Below are positions 17,500-28,700 of a stretch of 64,000 nt of DNA, in pieces. The stretch is taken from positions 1 to 64,000 of the forward strand of contig NZ_JAANMZ010000017.1 of assembly GCF_011250555.1 (NCBI RefSeq). The letters run 5' to 3'. Every line of letters starts with the position of its first letter. Position 1 is the first letter of the stretch. The notes beneath the pieces are model-generated. The model searched no databases, had not been told where the DNA came from, and saw only the letters and a list, made by a program, of their open reading frames with translations. Position numbers and translations under genes: made by a program. This DNA comes from Bacillus sp. MM2020_4. Its GTDB lineage: Bacteria > Bacillota > Bacilli > Bacillales > Cytobacillaceae.

Positions 17500-18408
17500 T
17501 TATTTCTTCGCCTTATTATTATGAGGGTCCAGCAAGTCGCGCAGGCCGTCGCCAAACAGGTTAAGACCAAGCACCGTCAGCATGATGGCAATCCCCGGGA
17601 ATACTGTCATCCACCAGGCATTAAAGATAACCATTTTCCCGTCATACAAGAGATTCCCCCAGCTTGGCGCCGGTGCCGGGATTCCAGCACCCAAGAAACT
17701 TAACGCCGCTTCCGTGATAATCGAATCCGCAAAGATAAATGTGGCCTGGACGACAAGCGGTGAAATCACATTGGGTGCGATGTTTGACCAGATAATTCTC
17801 GTGGCACCGGCCCCCTGCGACTTCAGAGCTTCAATATAAGTTTGTTCTTTTACCACAAGGGCAGAAGAACGAACGGTTCTTGCTACATAAGGTGTAAAGA
17901 CAATTCCTAACGCAATAATGACGTTTTCTACCCGCGGCCCTAGCGCAGCCATAATCGCAATCGCCAGCAAGATGGCTGGGAAAGCCATCAGCCCGTCACA
18001 GAGGCGCATCAACAGATTATCCAATGACCGGAAATAAGCAGCATAAAGCCCGATGACCATTCCGGCAAGCGAGGTGATTAACGCTACTGCAAAACCGACC
18101 CCGACCGAAACCTTGGCACCGTGAACAACACGGCTGAATAAATCACGTCCATAATTGTCCGTTCCAAATAGATATTCCGAGCTTGGCGCGAGCAGCCTCT
18201 CTTTGGCATTTAACTCATACGGATCTTGGGAAGTCAGGAACGGACCAACCACGGTGAACAAGACTATGAAGAGAATGATGATACTTCCAGTGAGGGCTAA
18301 TTTATTGGAAAAAAATCGCCGAAACAATAATTCCCGCCGCTCTTTCTTTATAAGGTGTTTAACGTCGGTTAATTCTATTTTTTCGGTGACAGGTGTTGTC
18401 TGCATCAT
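17500..18408 (-). CDS. Oligopeptide ABC transporter permease (OppC/DppC type)
   Basis: 302-residue inner-membrane permease with an N-terminal cytoplasmic extension, a membrane segment at about 38-60 (LALTGSIIILFIVLFTVVGP) and five more in the BPD-transp-1 domain. The EAA loop for ATPase docking reads YIEALKSQGAGATRIIWSNIAPN. The motif LLAPSSEYLFGTDNYGRDLFSRVV is typical of DppC/OppC. The gene follows the OppB-type gene by 13 bases. Confidence 0.92.
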   Translation of the reverse strand: MMQTTPVTEKIELTDVKHLIKKERRELLFRRFFSNKLALTGSIIILFIVLFTVVGPFLTSQDPYELNAKERLLAPSSEYLFGTDNYGRDLFSRVVHGAKVSVGVGFAVALITSLAGMVIGLYAAYFRSLDNLLMRLCDGLMAFPAILLAIAIMAALGPRVENVIIALGIVFTPYVARTVRSSALVVKEQTYIEALKSQGAGATRIIWSNIAPNVISPLVVQATFIFADSIITEAALSFLGAGIPAPAPSWGNLLYDGKMVIFNAWWMTVFPGIAIMLTVLGLNLFGDGLRDLLDPHNNKAKK

Positions 18409-18421
18409 TAGCGCCTCCTTT

Positions 18422-19372
18422 CTATTTCCTGCTTAAACGGACGCGTGGATCGATTACGCCGTATAGTAAGTCTATGATTAGATTAATGGTCACATAGCTG
18501 ATCGCTACCAGCAAAATCGTCCCCTGGATCACCGCGAAGTCACGGCGTTCGACGGAATTGACGACGAGCTGCCCGATTCCCGGAATGTTAAAGACCGTTT
18601 CCACGACTGCCGCACCGGCAACCAGTGTGCCAAATGTCTGCCCGATGATGGTTAATATCGGAATAAAAGCATTACGCAATGCGTGTTTGTAGACAATCAT
18701 TCTTTCTTTAACCCCTTTTGAGCGGGCTGTTTTAATAAAGTTGGCATTTAAAATATCGAGCATCGAAGACCGTGTCATTCTTGCAATCAGTGCAGCCTGC
18801 ATCATCCCTAAGGCAATTGCAGGTAAAATCAGATATTTGATATGGAGACCAAGTCCCTCACTTAATGGCTTATACCCTGCCACTGGCAGCCAGCGCAAAT
18901 GAACGGCAAACAATAAGATTAAAAACAATCCAAGCAAAAAGCTTGGCACGGAAATCCCGATAAGCGAAAAGCCCATAAATGACTGATCGACAACCGAACC
19001 ACGTTTTCTCGCCGCGATAACGCCAAGCGGGATGGCCAAAACAATCGCAAATACTTGGGCCAGAACCGCTAAAGAGAACGTCGGACCTAAATGGGAAATA
19101 AAGGCATGGAGAACAGACTCACTCATAAAGAAGGAATAGCCTAAGTCCCCTTGCAGAACGCCAGCAAACCAACTAAAGAATTGTTGATAGAGCGGGAGGT
19201 TTAGGCCGAGCTGATCACGCAGCTCGGCGACCTCTTTGGGACTGGCGTCCGGGCCCAGCATTACGGATGCCGGGTCTCCGGGTGTCATATGGATAATCAG
19301 AAACACGATAACGGCTACAACCAATAATACAGGTATCAACGATAATAACCGTTTTAAAATATATCCTTTCAA
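18422..19372 (-). CDS. Oligopeptide ABC transporter permease (OppB/DppB type)
   Basis: 316-residue permease with six membrane segments. It starts MKGYILKRLLSLIPVLLVV, followed by the family block MTPGDPASVMLGPDAS and an EAA loop FIKTARSKGVKERMIVYKHALRNA. It forms the translocation channel with the OppC-type subunit. It starts 30 bases after the binding-protein gene. Confidence 0.92.
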   Translation of the reverse strand: MKGYILKRLLSLIPVLLVVAVIVFLIIHMTPGDPASVMLGPDASPKEVAELRDQLGLNLPLYQQFFSWFAGVLQGDLGYSFFMSESVLHAFISHLGPTFSLAVLAQVFAIVLAIPLGVIAARKRGSVVDQSFMGFSLIGISVPSFLLGLFLILLFAVHLRWLPVAGYKPLSEGLGLHIKYLILPAIALGMMQAALIARMTRSSMLDILNANFIKTARSKGVKERMIVYKHALRNAFIPILTIIGQTFGTLVAGAAVVETVFNIPGIGQLVVNSVERRDFAVIQGTILLVAISYVTINLIIDLLYGVIDPRVRLSRK

Positions 19373-19402
19373 AGCGTTTCACCACTCCCTGTAAGACCTA
19401 GG

Positions 19403-20983
19403 TTACTTTTGTTTTTCAACATTCCAAAGGATGATTCCTTGCAGGAAGCCCATGTCCTTGATGTTGGAACGAGTTGTTGTAATGGTTGTTTTATTACCAA
19501 ATTTAATGATTGGCAGATAGTCATAAAATTCTCCTTGAAGCTCAGCAAAATATTTTTTTGCCTCGTCTTGTGAAGTTGCTGTGTTAATCTTTTCTAACAG
19601 TTCATCCATTTTCGGATCATTGGTCCAGCCTGGCCATTGGTTGGCAGAATCCAGGAACACATACTTCGCAGGAGTCGGCTCGGTTGGGAACCCGGTAACA
19701 AACATATCATAGGCACTTTCATCGCCGCGCTTTTGTAGAAGGGTTGGCCAATCGTACACATCGAGCTTCACCTTCATGCCGATTTTTTCAAGTTGCTGCT
19801 GGACAACCACCGCAGCATTGTAATGGTCTTCATAGTCCCTGCTTGCCAAAATCACAATTTCCTCACCGTTATAACCTGCTTCTTTTAATAGCTGCTTCGC
19901 CTTTTCTACATCATGCTGGTTATAAAGCTTCTTTCCGGCTTCGCTGTACCAGTCCACTTGGTCCTTGATCATGAGGCCGTGTTCCAGCTGATAGAATTTG
20001 TCATTTGAGAAGGAAGCCATCAAGATTTCCTCTTCGTCAAGAGCTGCATTAATAGCCTGACGCGCTTTCACATCTTTAAAGAATCCGGCCTTCTTGTTGA
20101 ACACCACACCGTTAAAACCGTTGTGGTCGACATGGTTTTTGACATCCGGGTTGGATTCTAATTGCTCGGCATTATCAAACGGAATCGCGTTGGCAATGTC
20201 ATACTCTCCGGTTTGGATCCCTGCCAGACGAGTGGAGGCATCCGTGACAAACTGGAAGTAAATCGAGTCAACCAGTGCTTCTTTTTTACCAGCTAAACCG
20301 CTGCTTTTCGTTTCAAGAGATTGATAGCCATCGAATCTTTCTAATTTAACATACTGGTCAGTCTTCCATTCAACGAACTTATAAGGACCTGTTCCAATAA
20401 ACTCAGTCAAACCCTTTTCATTGACAGAGTCATTGACTTCCTTCGGTGTGATAATGGCGGCTTGTCCAGGGTCAGCAAGCATTCCCAGTGCGGTTGCAAG
20501 CGGGCTCGGCATGTCAAGGACGACCGTATCATCACCTTCGCCAGTAAAAGTAGCTTCAGAGAAGTAAGATTTGCCAAGTGGCGTTACGTCCTTCCAGCGA
20601 TTCATGGAGGCCACGACATCATCAACTGTCATTTCGTTGCCGTTGTGGAATTTAACTCCTTTTCTTAGTTTGAAGGTAATCTTCTTGCCATCCTCACTGA
20701 CTTCATAAGATTCGGCGAGCATTGGCTCCACTTCGAAATTCTGATTAAAGGTAACAAGAGATTCATAGACATGTCTGGTAATGTCACGGGTTGCAACAGC
20801 TGTTGATAACAGCGGATCAAGTGTTGGCGGCTGAGCATTATAGGCTACCTGGAGTTCTCCACCCTTTACCTTTTCTCCACTTTCGGCTTCCGATTTCTTT
20901 GATCCTGTTTCCTCGGCTGCAGAACAACCGATCATGGAGAACGCCAGGATCAACATTAAAACTAGCAAACTAATTTTCTTCAT
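19403..20983 (-). CDS. Peptide-binding lipoprotein of the ABC transporter (SBP family 5)
   Basis: 526-residue extracellular substrate-binding lipoprotein. The N-terminal signal peptide ends in a lipobox (SMIGC, C20), so it should be lipid-anchored. The mature protein has the family 5 signature near the N-terminus (ATRDITRHVYESLVTFNQNFEVEPMLAES shape) and EFIGTGPYKFVEWK. It is the first gene of an eight-gene unit (binding protein, two permeases, two ATPases, racemase, deacylase, racemase). The start has AGGGGGAAAGAGAA upstream. The intergenic region to the divergent regulator carries three copies of a palindrome that probably controls it. Confidence 0.93.
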   Translation of the reverse strand: MKKISLLVLMLILAFSMIGCSAAEETGSKKSEAESGEKVKGGELQVAYNAQPPTLDPLLSTAVATRDITRHVYESLVTFNQNFEVEPMLAESYEVSEDGKKITFKLRKGVKFHNGNEMTVDDVVASMNRWKDVTPLGKSYFSEATFTGEGDDTVVLDMPSPLATALGMLADPGQAAIITPKEVNDSVNEKGLTEFIGTGPYKFVEWKTDQYVKLERFDGYQSLETKSSGLAGKKEALVDSIYFQFVTDASTRLAGIQTGEYDIANAIPFDNAEQLESNPDVKNHVDHNGFNGVVFNKKAGFFKDVKARQAINAALDEEEILMASFSNDKFYQLEHGLMIKDQVDWYSEAGKKLYNQHDVEKAKQLLKEAGYNGEEIVILASRDYEDHYNAAVVVQQQLEKIGMKVKLDVYDWPTLLQKRGDESAYDMFVTGFPTEPTPAKYVFLDSANQWPGWTNDPKMDELLEKINTATSQDEAKKYFAELQGEFYDYLPIIKFGNKTTITTTRSNIKDMGFLQGIILWNVEKQK

Positions 20984-21057
20984 TTCTCTTTCCCCCTTAT
21001 ATCATGATTGGACTTTCATTTTTTGAAGCGAAGCCTTCAGCTTCCAAACAGAATTGA

Positions 21058-21098
21058 AAGTTTATACTTCCTTTTTTCAAAAAATGAAGTTTATACTT
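21058..21098. promoter_or_regulatory. Two AAGTTTATACTT operator candidates upstream of the transporter operon
   Basis: The 12-base sequence AAGTTTATACTT (AAGT-N4-ACTT palindrome) occurs at 21058-21069 and 21087-21098, 29 bases apart, about 75-115 bases before the binding-protein start. Together with the third copy near the regulator start they are the likely binding sites of the divergent RpiR-family protein. Confidence 0.6.
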
Positions 21099-21229
21099 TT
21101 TTAAAAATTTATCATATATTCTGTCTTTTCACAATAGTCTATCTTTAATTTGTGTAAGTAAAATTTTATATTGTCAATTCCACTGTCATCTGCTAATGTA
21201 AAAGCATATGCTTCATTTTAAAGCTAAAG

Positions 21230-21241
21230 AAGTATAGACTT
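21230..21241. promoter_or_regulatory. Third AAGT-N4-ACTT operator candidate, near the regulator start
   Basis: AAGTATAGACTT, 37-43 bases before the GTG starts of the RpiR-type gene. Its position would let the regulator control its own gene. Confidence 0.5.
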
Positions 21242-21277
21242 CAAATAGATATATTGATATGGAATTTGGGAGTTGTT

Positions 21278-22129
21278 GTGCAGGTGACAAACTTCATTGA
21301 AAAAATTAAAGAAAACTACCCGTCCTTTTCTTCTGGGCATAAGAAGGTTGGAAAATATGTGATGGATCACCCCCAGTCAGTCGCGATGAATTCCGCAAGC
21401 CATTTGGGTCAGGAAGCAGGGGTCAGTGAAACAACAGTGATTCGTTTCTGTTATGCACTTGGTTATAGTGGTTACAGTGAATTGCAGAATGAGGTACGGA
21501 AGCATCTTATTTTTCAAAAGAGCAGTATCCAGGAGTATCTAGCCGACAAAGAGGGCAATGACCCTCATCCCACCTTTTTTGTGCGCAGCCTACAGCGGGA
21601 TATGGCCAATATCCAGACATTGATGGAGAAAATCAATATGGATGACATTCACTTGGCTGCCAGGAAAATTTATGATTCTACTAACATTTTAGTAACCGGG
21701 GTGCGGACCTCATTTGCTGTTGCCCATTGGTTATCCTTCACACTAAATATCATTAAGGGCCACTCCCATTTGGTCCAGCCAGGGATCGATGATATTAATT
21801 ATTTATTGACGACCGTTGACAGCCAAAGTGTCTTTATTGCGATTTCGTTTCACCGCTATTCATCGATGACACTAGAGCTGGCGGAGCTGGCGAAAAAGCA
21901 GGGGGCATTTGTGATTGGCATTACTGATTCGCCTTTATCGCCACTGCGGGAGCTTTCCGATATTCTGATTCCGCTCAATTTATCTACCACTTCAACGATT
22001 GATTCTGCACCGGCCGTCTTTTCGCTTGTTAACGCGATAGTAGCGGGCGTCACCGTAATTGATAAAGAAAGCATCGAAAAACGCCGGGAAGCCTACGAAA
22101 ACTTTTATCCCGGTAAATTCCTTGTTTAA
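21278..22129 (+). CDS. RpiR/MurR-family transcriptional regulator (HTH-6 plus SIS domain)
   Basis: N-terminal HTH_6 domain (about 1-78, with the helix pair around LGQEAGVSETTVIRFCYALGYSGYSELQ) and a C-terminal SIS sugar-isomerase-like ligand-binding domain (about 110-250, ILVTGVRTSFAVAHWLSF and VFIAISFHRYSSMTLELAELAKKQGA). RpiR proteins normally sense phosphosugars; some control amino acid or peptide operons. Divergent orientation to the transporter-racemase operon and the shared palindromes point to control of that operon. The start is ambiguous: GTG 21278 (spacing 5 from GGGAG) or GTG 21284 (spacing 11). Confidence 0.88.
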   Translation: MQVTNFIEKIKENYPSFSSGHKKVGKYVMDHPQSVAMNSASHLGQEAGVSETTVIRFCYALGYSGYSELQNEVRKHLIFQKSSIQEYLADKEGNDPHPTFFVRSLQRDMANIQTLMEKINMDDIHLAARKIYDSTNILVTGVRTSFAVAHWLSFTLNIIKGHSHLVQPGIDDINYLLTTVDSQSVFIAISFHRYSSMTLELAELAKKQGAFVIGITDSPLSPLRELSDILIPLNLSTTSTIDSAPAVFSLVNAIVAGVTVIDKESIEKRREAYENFYPGKFLV

Positions 22130-22442
22130 TAAGGGATGGTGTCTATAAGATAAATAAATATCGAAGTGACTTTATTTTTGCGAAAGTAGGGATATAGTAC
22201 CGATGAAATGTGTAACGAGCGTGGAGGGATGGTCCCAAGTCTTATTCTTTGAAGGCAAGTCAATTTAATAAAACTCACAGGGTCGAGTAAGATGATGGGA
22301 TTTTCCGAGGAGAAACAATCCATCGGTGAGTACAACTTTGCGACATGCAGAATATTACGGTATGCAAGACACATTTAATGACCTTTACTAGAGAAGTATC
22401 AGCTTCATCAACAATTTCCTTTTGGAAAGGTGTTTCCAGTTT
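22130..22442. other. Gene-free stretch
   Basis: No credible gene was found on either strand: short frames lack ribosome-binding sites and are broken by stops. The sequence may be a decayed gene, but I could not relate it to a family. Confidence 0.4.
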
Positions 22443-22532
22443 TTGTAGAATTGTTACTCTAATTTGTAGAATAAGTTTCATTTTTGTAGAAAAATCTTTT
22501 CAATTGTAGAATTCCTCGTAAATTTTGTAGAA
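22443..22532 (+). repeat. Five phased TTGTAGAA repeats
   Basis: TTGTAGAA occurs at 22443, 22464, 22484, 22504 and 22525, spaced 21, 20, 20 and 21 bases, i.e. on the same face of the helix every two turns. Flanks are AT-rich and vary, so the core and not a longer unit is conserved. A reverse-oriented ATTCTACAAAATTTT is found at 29023-29037, on the other side of the large gene. A protein-binding array is more likely than a CRISPR, because spacers are too short. Confidence 0.7.
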
Positions 22533-22655
22533 TTGTCTCCAATATTAACTTTTACCACCTTGATAGCGAAAACCTAAAAAGACAGTTACCCTTTTTAACA
22601 ACCGCGTGCTGTATGCACACCGAAAATCAAAACAAGTATCCTCGCTACGGTCATT

Positions 22656-22697
22656 AAAAAAGATGGAAAGAGTAGTTGTTCCTACTCTCTCCATCTT
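22656..22697 (-). terminator. Terminator of the large secreted-protein gene
   Basis: On the minus strand AAGATGGAGAGAGTAG and CTACTCTTTCCATCTT form a near-perfect stem around a 6-base loop, followed by TTTT. It lies 11 bases beyond the stop. Confidence 0.88.
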
Positions 22698-22707
22698 ACG
22701 TTATTCG

Positions 22708-25700
22708 TTAATTCTTCCCTTTTCCTTTTCCCGCTGCCACATTAAAGGTCATTACGGTAAGAGCCTCCGTGTAATGGGGCAATAATCCTTCGTTATACTT
22801 GTCCTTTGCTTCAACGACAATGATATAGTTCCCAGGATTTTTTGCCGTCCAGGTCACTGTATCGCTGGCCCCATACTCTTGGAAGAAGACCATATCACCC
22901 TTTTTATCAAGAATAGTGAAGCGATACTCAGGCGTTCTGCTTCCTTCTGAAGTGGCAATAAACTGGCTAGGTTCTTTAAACACCTGGGTACCGGATGTCG
23001 CTGTTTTTACTGTTACTGTTGTTACTCTTTCGTCTTTTACTTTTACCTCGGCTGCCGGACTAACATTCCCCGCGGCATCAACAGCCGTTAGGACAATCGT
23101 TGAACCGACTGTTTGCTTTGCCATCGAAAGCGCAAATGCACCGCTAAAGTTGGCGGCACCCTTGCCAATTTCTTTGCCATTCACAGTTGCCGTAACCGTT
23201 GCTCCTGCTTCTGCCGTACCCGTAATGACAACATCGTTATCGTTGACAGGGTTTACTACCGGAACTGCCGGTGGCGTTACATCGCTTACGGTTATTTCTG
23301 TTGGGTTGCTTACATTACCGGCTTGGTCCGTAGCTGTTACGGCAATTTTCGTAGTCGCTGCTTGCTTGGCAATGGTAATCGTATAGGTACCGTCCTCATT
23401 CACAGTTGCCGTACCAATCCTATCACCGTTAACTTTCGCTGTTACCGTCGAACCATCCTCCGCCGTTCCGGTGATGGTTTCGTCCGCATCTGTTACACCA
23501 TGTACCACCGGTGCATCTGGTGCCGTCGTATCAAAGCCAACGAGTTCCCTCGTGTCTCTCACACGGATCCGCGTACCTTGCGCAAATGCGCCGGATAAAC
23601 CAACGGCTTCTAAGGTATCACCGGTTTTCAGAACCGGTACCGGAACATGGCTTTGGTTCACAATGTACCCATCTGTAAACACTAATACATCTCCCGATCC
23701 ATCATTGATGACATAGGAATGATCATCAAATTTGGATACGACTTTTCCTTTTACTTTTACAAGGAGGCCTTGGTTGGCCGCAGATGTCGCATCACCGGTT
23801 GGGACAGCCTTTGGCTCGAGCGGGTCACCTGTGCCGATTTTTATAACATCCTTCGCAAAATTGGTAAATTCAAGCTCCAGATTGTTGTCAAACATCTTAA
23901 TATGACCGTACACACGAACCTTGTCGCCTGGTTTCAAGGAGCCCTCCGGAACTTCCTGGAACGCCATGATTCCGCCGGTTTCATCCTGAAGGTTGAAGGC
24001 ATCGAAGAAGACGCCGGCACCTGTAGTCACTGTTCCTTCTACGACAACATCGGTCGCTTCAGCCATTTTTCGGGCATCGCCAATCTTGCTGACCTTTGTT
24101 TCACGATGGGCCAGCCAGTTGACCGCATTTAGCGACATCTCATCGTTGCCTTTCGGCTCGTAAGACTCGTCCATTTGCTTATCATTGAAAATATTCATCC
24201 CGGAAACAATGATACGGCCATTGTCGCCGATTTCCTCTGAAGCGATCAATGGAATCGCTGAACCGCCCGTTTCATCGGAAACCGCATCATAGGTGTAGCC
24301 GCCCTTGATGTTACCTTGGTAGGTCGTGTCATTTCCTTTTGCTAAAATCGTTACCTTGCCAGCTTCCGTTAACGGCTGATTGTCAGCGCCTGACAAACTT
24401 GTGCCGCTATAGTAATCGACAAACGAGACGCGGTCGGTGATATAGTTGGACACTAATCCCGGGTGAACCCTAACGGCATACGGGCTTACCTTTGGATCAC
24501 TCCAGAAGTTACCGTCCTTGCTGTCATCGAATACGCCGTCGTTGCCCATCCAGATAGCCGAACCGATATCCGTTAATAATGCGTTATTAATCGTCGGATT
24601 CGTACTGTTATTGCTCTTTCCGGCCATTAACAGTGAGCCGCCGTTTTTCACAAACTTCGCCACCGCTGCCCGCTCATCTGCAGAAAGGGCTGTTCGCGCA
24701 TGTGTTAACACGAGAACTTTTACATTGCTTAATGCATCATCTGTCAGGGCTGTTTTATTTTCCACAACCGTGTAGCCTTCTTTTTGCAGCATGAGGGTGA
24801 AGGCTTTTAAGTTATCTTTGTACGTGCCGCTGTCAGCGCTCGTGTTTTCGTTGCCGTGGGCGGCATCGATGACGACTTTCACCCCGAGCGGTTCTTTAAT
24901 TTTTACAGGTAATGTAAAGGACACATCCCCAAGATCAAGTCCATCTAAGGAAGTTGCCACTGCCATCAGTTTATGGTCGCCGTTTATTGGGCTGTCCCAT
25001 GTAGTTGTCGCTGTCGCAGAGCTCTTCGTTAAGATCGATGAAATCGTGTCTGATCCGATCAGATTCTCTTGGTTCACTTCATCAACATAGAAGTCTACTT
25101 TTACGTTTTTCACGACTTGTGTTCCGTTGTTGGCTACCGTTGCATTTAACGTCGCCGGGTTGCCGCCAATGATCACGCTGCCGTCAATATCGATGCTGTT
25201 GACTTTGACGTCAACCGCTTCCTCTTTTGACCAGATCGGTGAAGAGTAAATGCGTTCGCCGTCCATTTGCGTTACCTTGACGACAAACCATTGTTGACCG
25301 CCAGTAACGGTGTAGGATGGTGACCATTCGAACTCTTTTGCCATAGGTGTAATCGAATCAACAACCTTGTTGCCGTTTGTGATCAGTTCCACTTTCGCGA
25401 TGCGGTCATCGGATTGATAGCTTGTTGGCAAATAACTATAGTCGCTGTTGTTATGGGCTTCCGCGACCGTGTCACTGCCGTTGACGGTGAACTTCAGGCT
25501 CTTGCTGTCTACCGTTGAACCCATATAGTAGCCATTGGCCTTTACATCCAACGTGAAGTTTGGATCTTCTTCCATGTACACACGCATATTGCGCATCGAG
25601 TGAAGCAAGGATGCCTGCGATAGGTCGTCCGCTACGATGACGGTACGCGCATTTACTTGACCCCATGTTCCTTCATGATTGTCTTCGCCATACGTCGGTG

Positions 25701-28700
25701 CCACATGCCAGCCTAAATCCAATGCGGAAAAATATTTCCCCTCAGCATTGGCATAGCCATAGTGGCCGGAGCCATTTCCTACTTCTAACATCGTAAATAA
25801 CTTATCGACGTCTTTGTTGTAAGGCTTAAAGTTGTTAAACGCATTCGCCGACATATCCGGGTGGTTAAATTGACCGACGATGTCATCGTACGTCATCACC
25901 CATGCATAGTACTGGTTTAAATCCTGGTATTGTTTGCCGTTAATGTTCCGGTCGATAAAGTTGTCGGAACCGAAGATATTGGAATGGCCCCACGTCGTTG
26001 AGGTCATTTCAAAGGCCGGGAACACGACATAATCATCTTTTGTATATTGGGCTGCCAGGTCTTTGGTTAACTGCCATTGCGATCCGCCGGTCCGTTCCTG
26101 CATCCCATCACGAACCACCGTGTCCGTTCCTAATTTTTCAGGATCGATATCATGGGAGTGATCGGAAAAAGCAAACCAATCATAATGATGGGCTTTTCCT
26201 GCTTTTAGGGCATCCTCAGGTGTGCCTGCGCCATCATGAGAAATATTCGTGTGGTTATGGGTTGTCCCGCGGTAATGCTGGCCGCCGGTAAAACGTGGAA
26301 CCACTTCGAATGTCCATTCTTTTTCGGTCAGATTGCCTTTTACGTCTTTGGCTGCGACCTTGACCGTGTGTGTGCCAAGTGCAAGGTCGGTTTTAGGTGT
26401 GTATTTTACCTGTGTTTTGCTGATCGTTGCCTCTGGCGCTGTTAGCTCCTTGCCATCAAGCCACAAGTGAACGGTCGTTTCGTCCACACCGCTTGGGTCG
26501 TTAAGTAAGGCCGTAATTTCCGGTGTCGGGCTTTCTACCTTTGTCGTATTCTGCGGTGTTTCGCCGCTGATTTCCGGTCCAAATGTGTCCTCGATTAGCG
26601 TAACGGCATATGGAGATTCGCTCGTACCTGCCGATTGTGTCTTTGTTCCTGCTTTTGCTTCGATATAATAGTCGAAGCCGTTCTGCGGTACGTTTGCTGC
26701 CGCTAGTTTTGCTGTGTAGCGGCCGTCGCCGCCACCCCCCATTGGCAATGCCGTATAGTCAGTGGTGTCTTTTGCTCGGTAATAAAGAATGACCGATTCG
26801 GCACCGTCTGCATGGGCTTCAAATTCCACATCTGTCCCTTTAAACACTTCTTTTAATTCTGTATGGGTGATGCCAAGAATCGGGGCGATGTCTTTGACAT
26901 CACGTGGGTATACCTGGTACCCGTTTGTTGCCGATGCATTTGTTGTATATTGCCCTAATACTCCTGTCACCGTATAACTTTTTCCAGTCATAAGATCGGT
27001 GTCAGGCTTAATGCCCGTAGCTCCCATGACTCTTAGGGTCGTCGCTTTGTTATTTTCATCGACAAACGTAACGTTGTAGTTGGCCCCGGAAGCGGCCACT
27101 GCCGAAACTTTTCCCGTAACGGTGATGAGGCTTCCCTCGGCCGGTTCTGCCGTAGCATAGGTGTTTAGATCAAGGATGGTCATGCTTTTGGCTGCTGGAA
27201 TGGCGTTGCCTTCACTTATTTTTTCAATAGAGGTCGGTTCGAATTCAGTTAAGCCATTATACACTAACACTTTCCCTGTAATCCGTAATTTGTCGCCTTT
27301 CGTCACCTTAAAGGCGGTCTCTAGTGAAGTCGCAAAGATATTGATCCCAGCTGTCTCATCTTGGAGATAGAAGTTTTGTTTTTGCGTGCCAAGAATCTGA
27401 TTATCGACCGTTGCTACCCCTTCAATGGTAAAAAACTTATTGAGGTTGACTGGTTGACCCTTCGCATCTGAGGCTCGAACGTCTTCAAGTTTGGAAATCG
27501 CGGTTGTATCGGCCTTTGTCACGGATACTGGGACGCTTTCCAACATCATCCCCTTCGCAGAGGTTGTCATCTGAGTGACATAAACGGTATTTGGTGGGTT
27601 GTCGTTAATGGTTAGTTGAAAATCTCCTGCAGTTCCTGCGATGATGTCGGCTGCATTTACTTTTTCCGCCTTGGTGGCTGTATCATTTGGATACACATTG
27701 ATGATCGCATTTGCTGCGGCGGTACCTGCCCCGCCAATTAATGTCCCCACACCATCGGCGATCACGTAGCTTAACTTTTCCTGTGCCACAGACGCACTTG
27801 GCTGGGCTACATTGATTTGGATGGCCGCACTTTCATCCAGGTCCGTCTGTGTCGCTGCGACGAAAACGGAGGACAGTGCTTTTGTGGAAGTGAAGTCGGC
27901 CGTGAACGAACCGTCGGCTGATGCTGTTGTTGTTGCCAGCGCCTCTCCCTTAGAAACGGTTTCATATATAGTGATTGTTGACCCATTTTCTGCTGCTTCA
28001 GGTTGCCCTGTGACTTTAACCGAAGTGCCGTCTTGGATCACTTGAATGTTTGTGCCTTTTGGCTGCAAGCTTGTTACCGGAACCATCGGGGCTTCCGTTG
28101 GGCTTGCTGTGTTTCTTGGTGCTGCAACTGGCCCTGTGTAGAAGTCCGCCGCGTTATCATCGCTATCCCAGGCGTTGCCCTTGCCCGGAGCCGGGTCTAC
28201 GTTAGCGTACGGCCGGCGTTGGACGCTTGTGGTATTAGACGGTGCTTTAGCTTTACCGCTGCCTTCAAAGGCATCTGCTGCACCTAAGCCTACAAAATCA
28301 ATTGTATCTTCCGGCTTCTGGCCTGTAGCCGCAGTAGTTTTATCTTTAAATAAGGCTACTTTTGCATCAGTTCCAGACATAGCGGTGGACCCTTTTGCAT
28401 CTGCCTCTGGAATGTCTACACCAGTTGAACCGCCGCCTTCAGAAATGAGGTAGTAGCCATGTGCCTTAATTGTCCCGTTTAGTGGGGTCACTGACCATGT
28501 TGTGCCTGCTTTAGAAGCATACTGAACAGACCAGCCATCTAGGACAACATCTTCTTCTGTCGGGTTGTATAACTCGATAAAATCCTTATTGTATGGAGCG
28601 TCTTTATTGCCTCCCCCGCCGAAGTACTGAGAAATGACGATATGATCGGCCTGTTCCGCAAATACTCTGCCAATGAGACTGCTTGGCAAAAACGTGCTGA

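Noticed and set aside
22275-22481. 68-codon minus-strand frame at the TTGTAGAA array
   Set aside because: Its N-terminal part is encoded by the phased repeats and no ribosome-binding site is present.
22443-22532. CRISPR array
   Set aside because: Repeat core of 8 bases and spacers of 12-13 bases are far too short; no cas genes in the window. The 21-base array at 32725 has no spacers at all.
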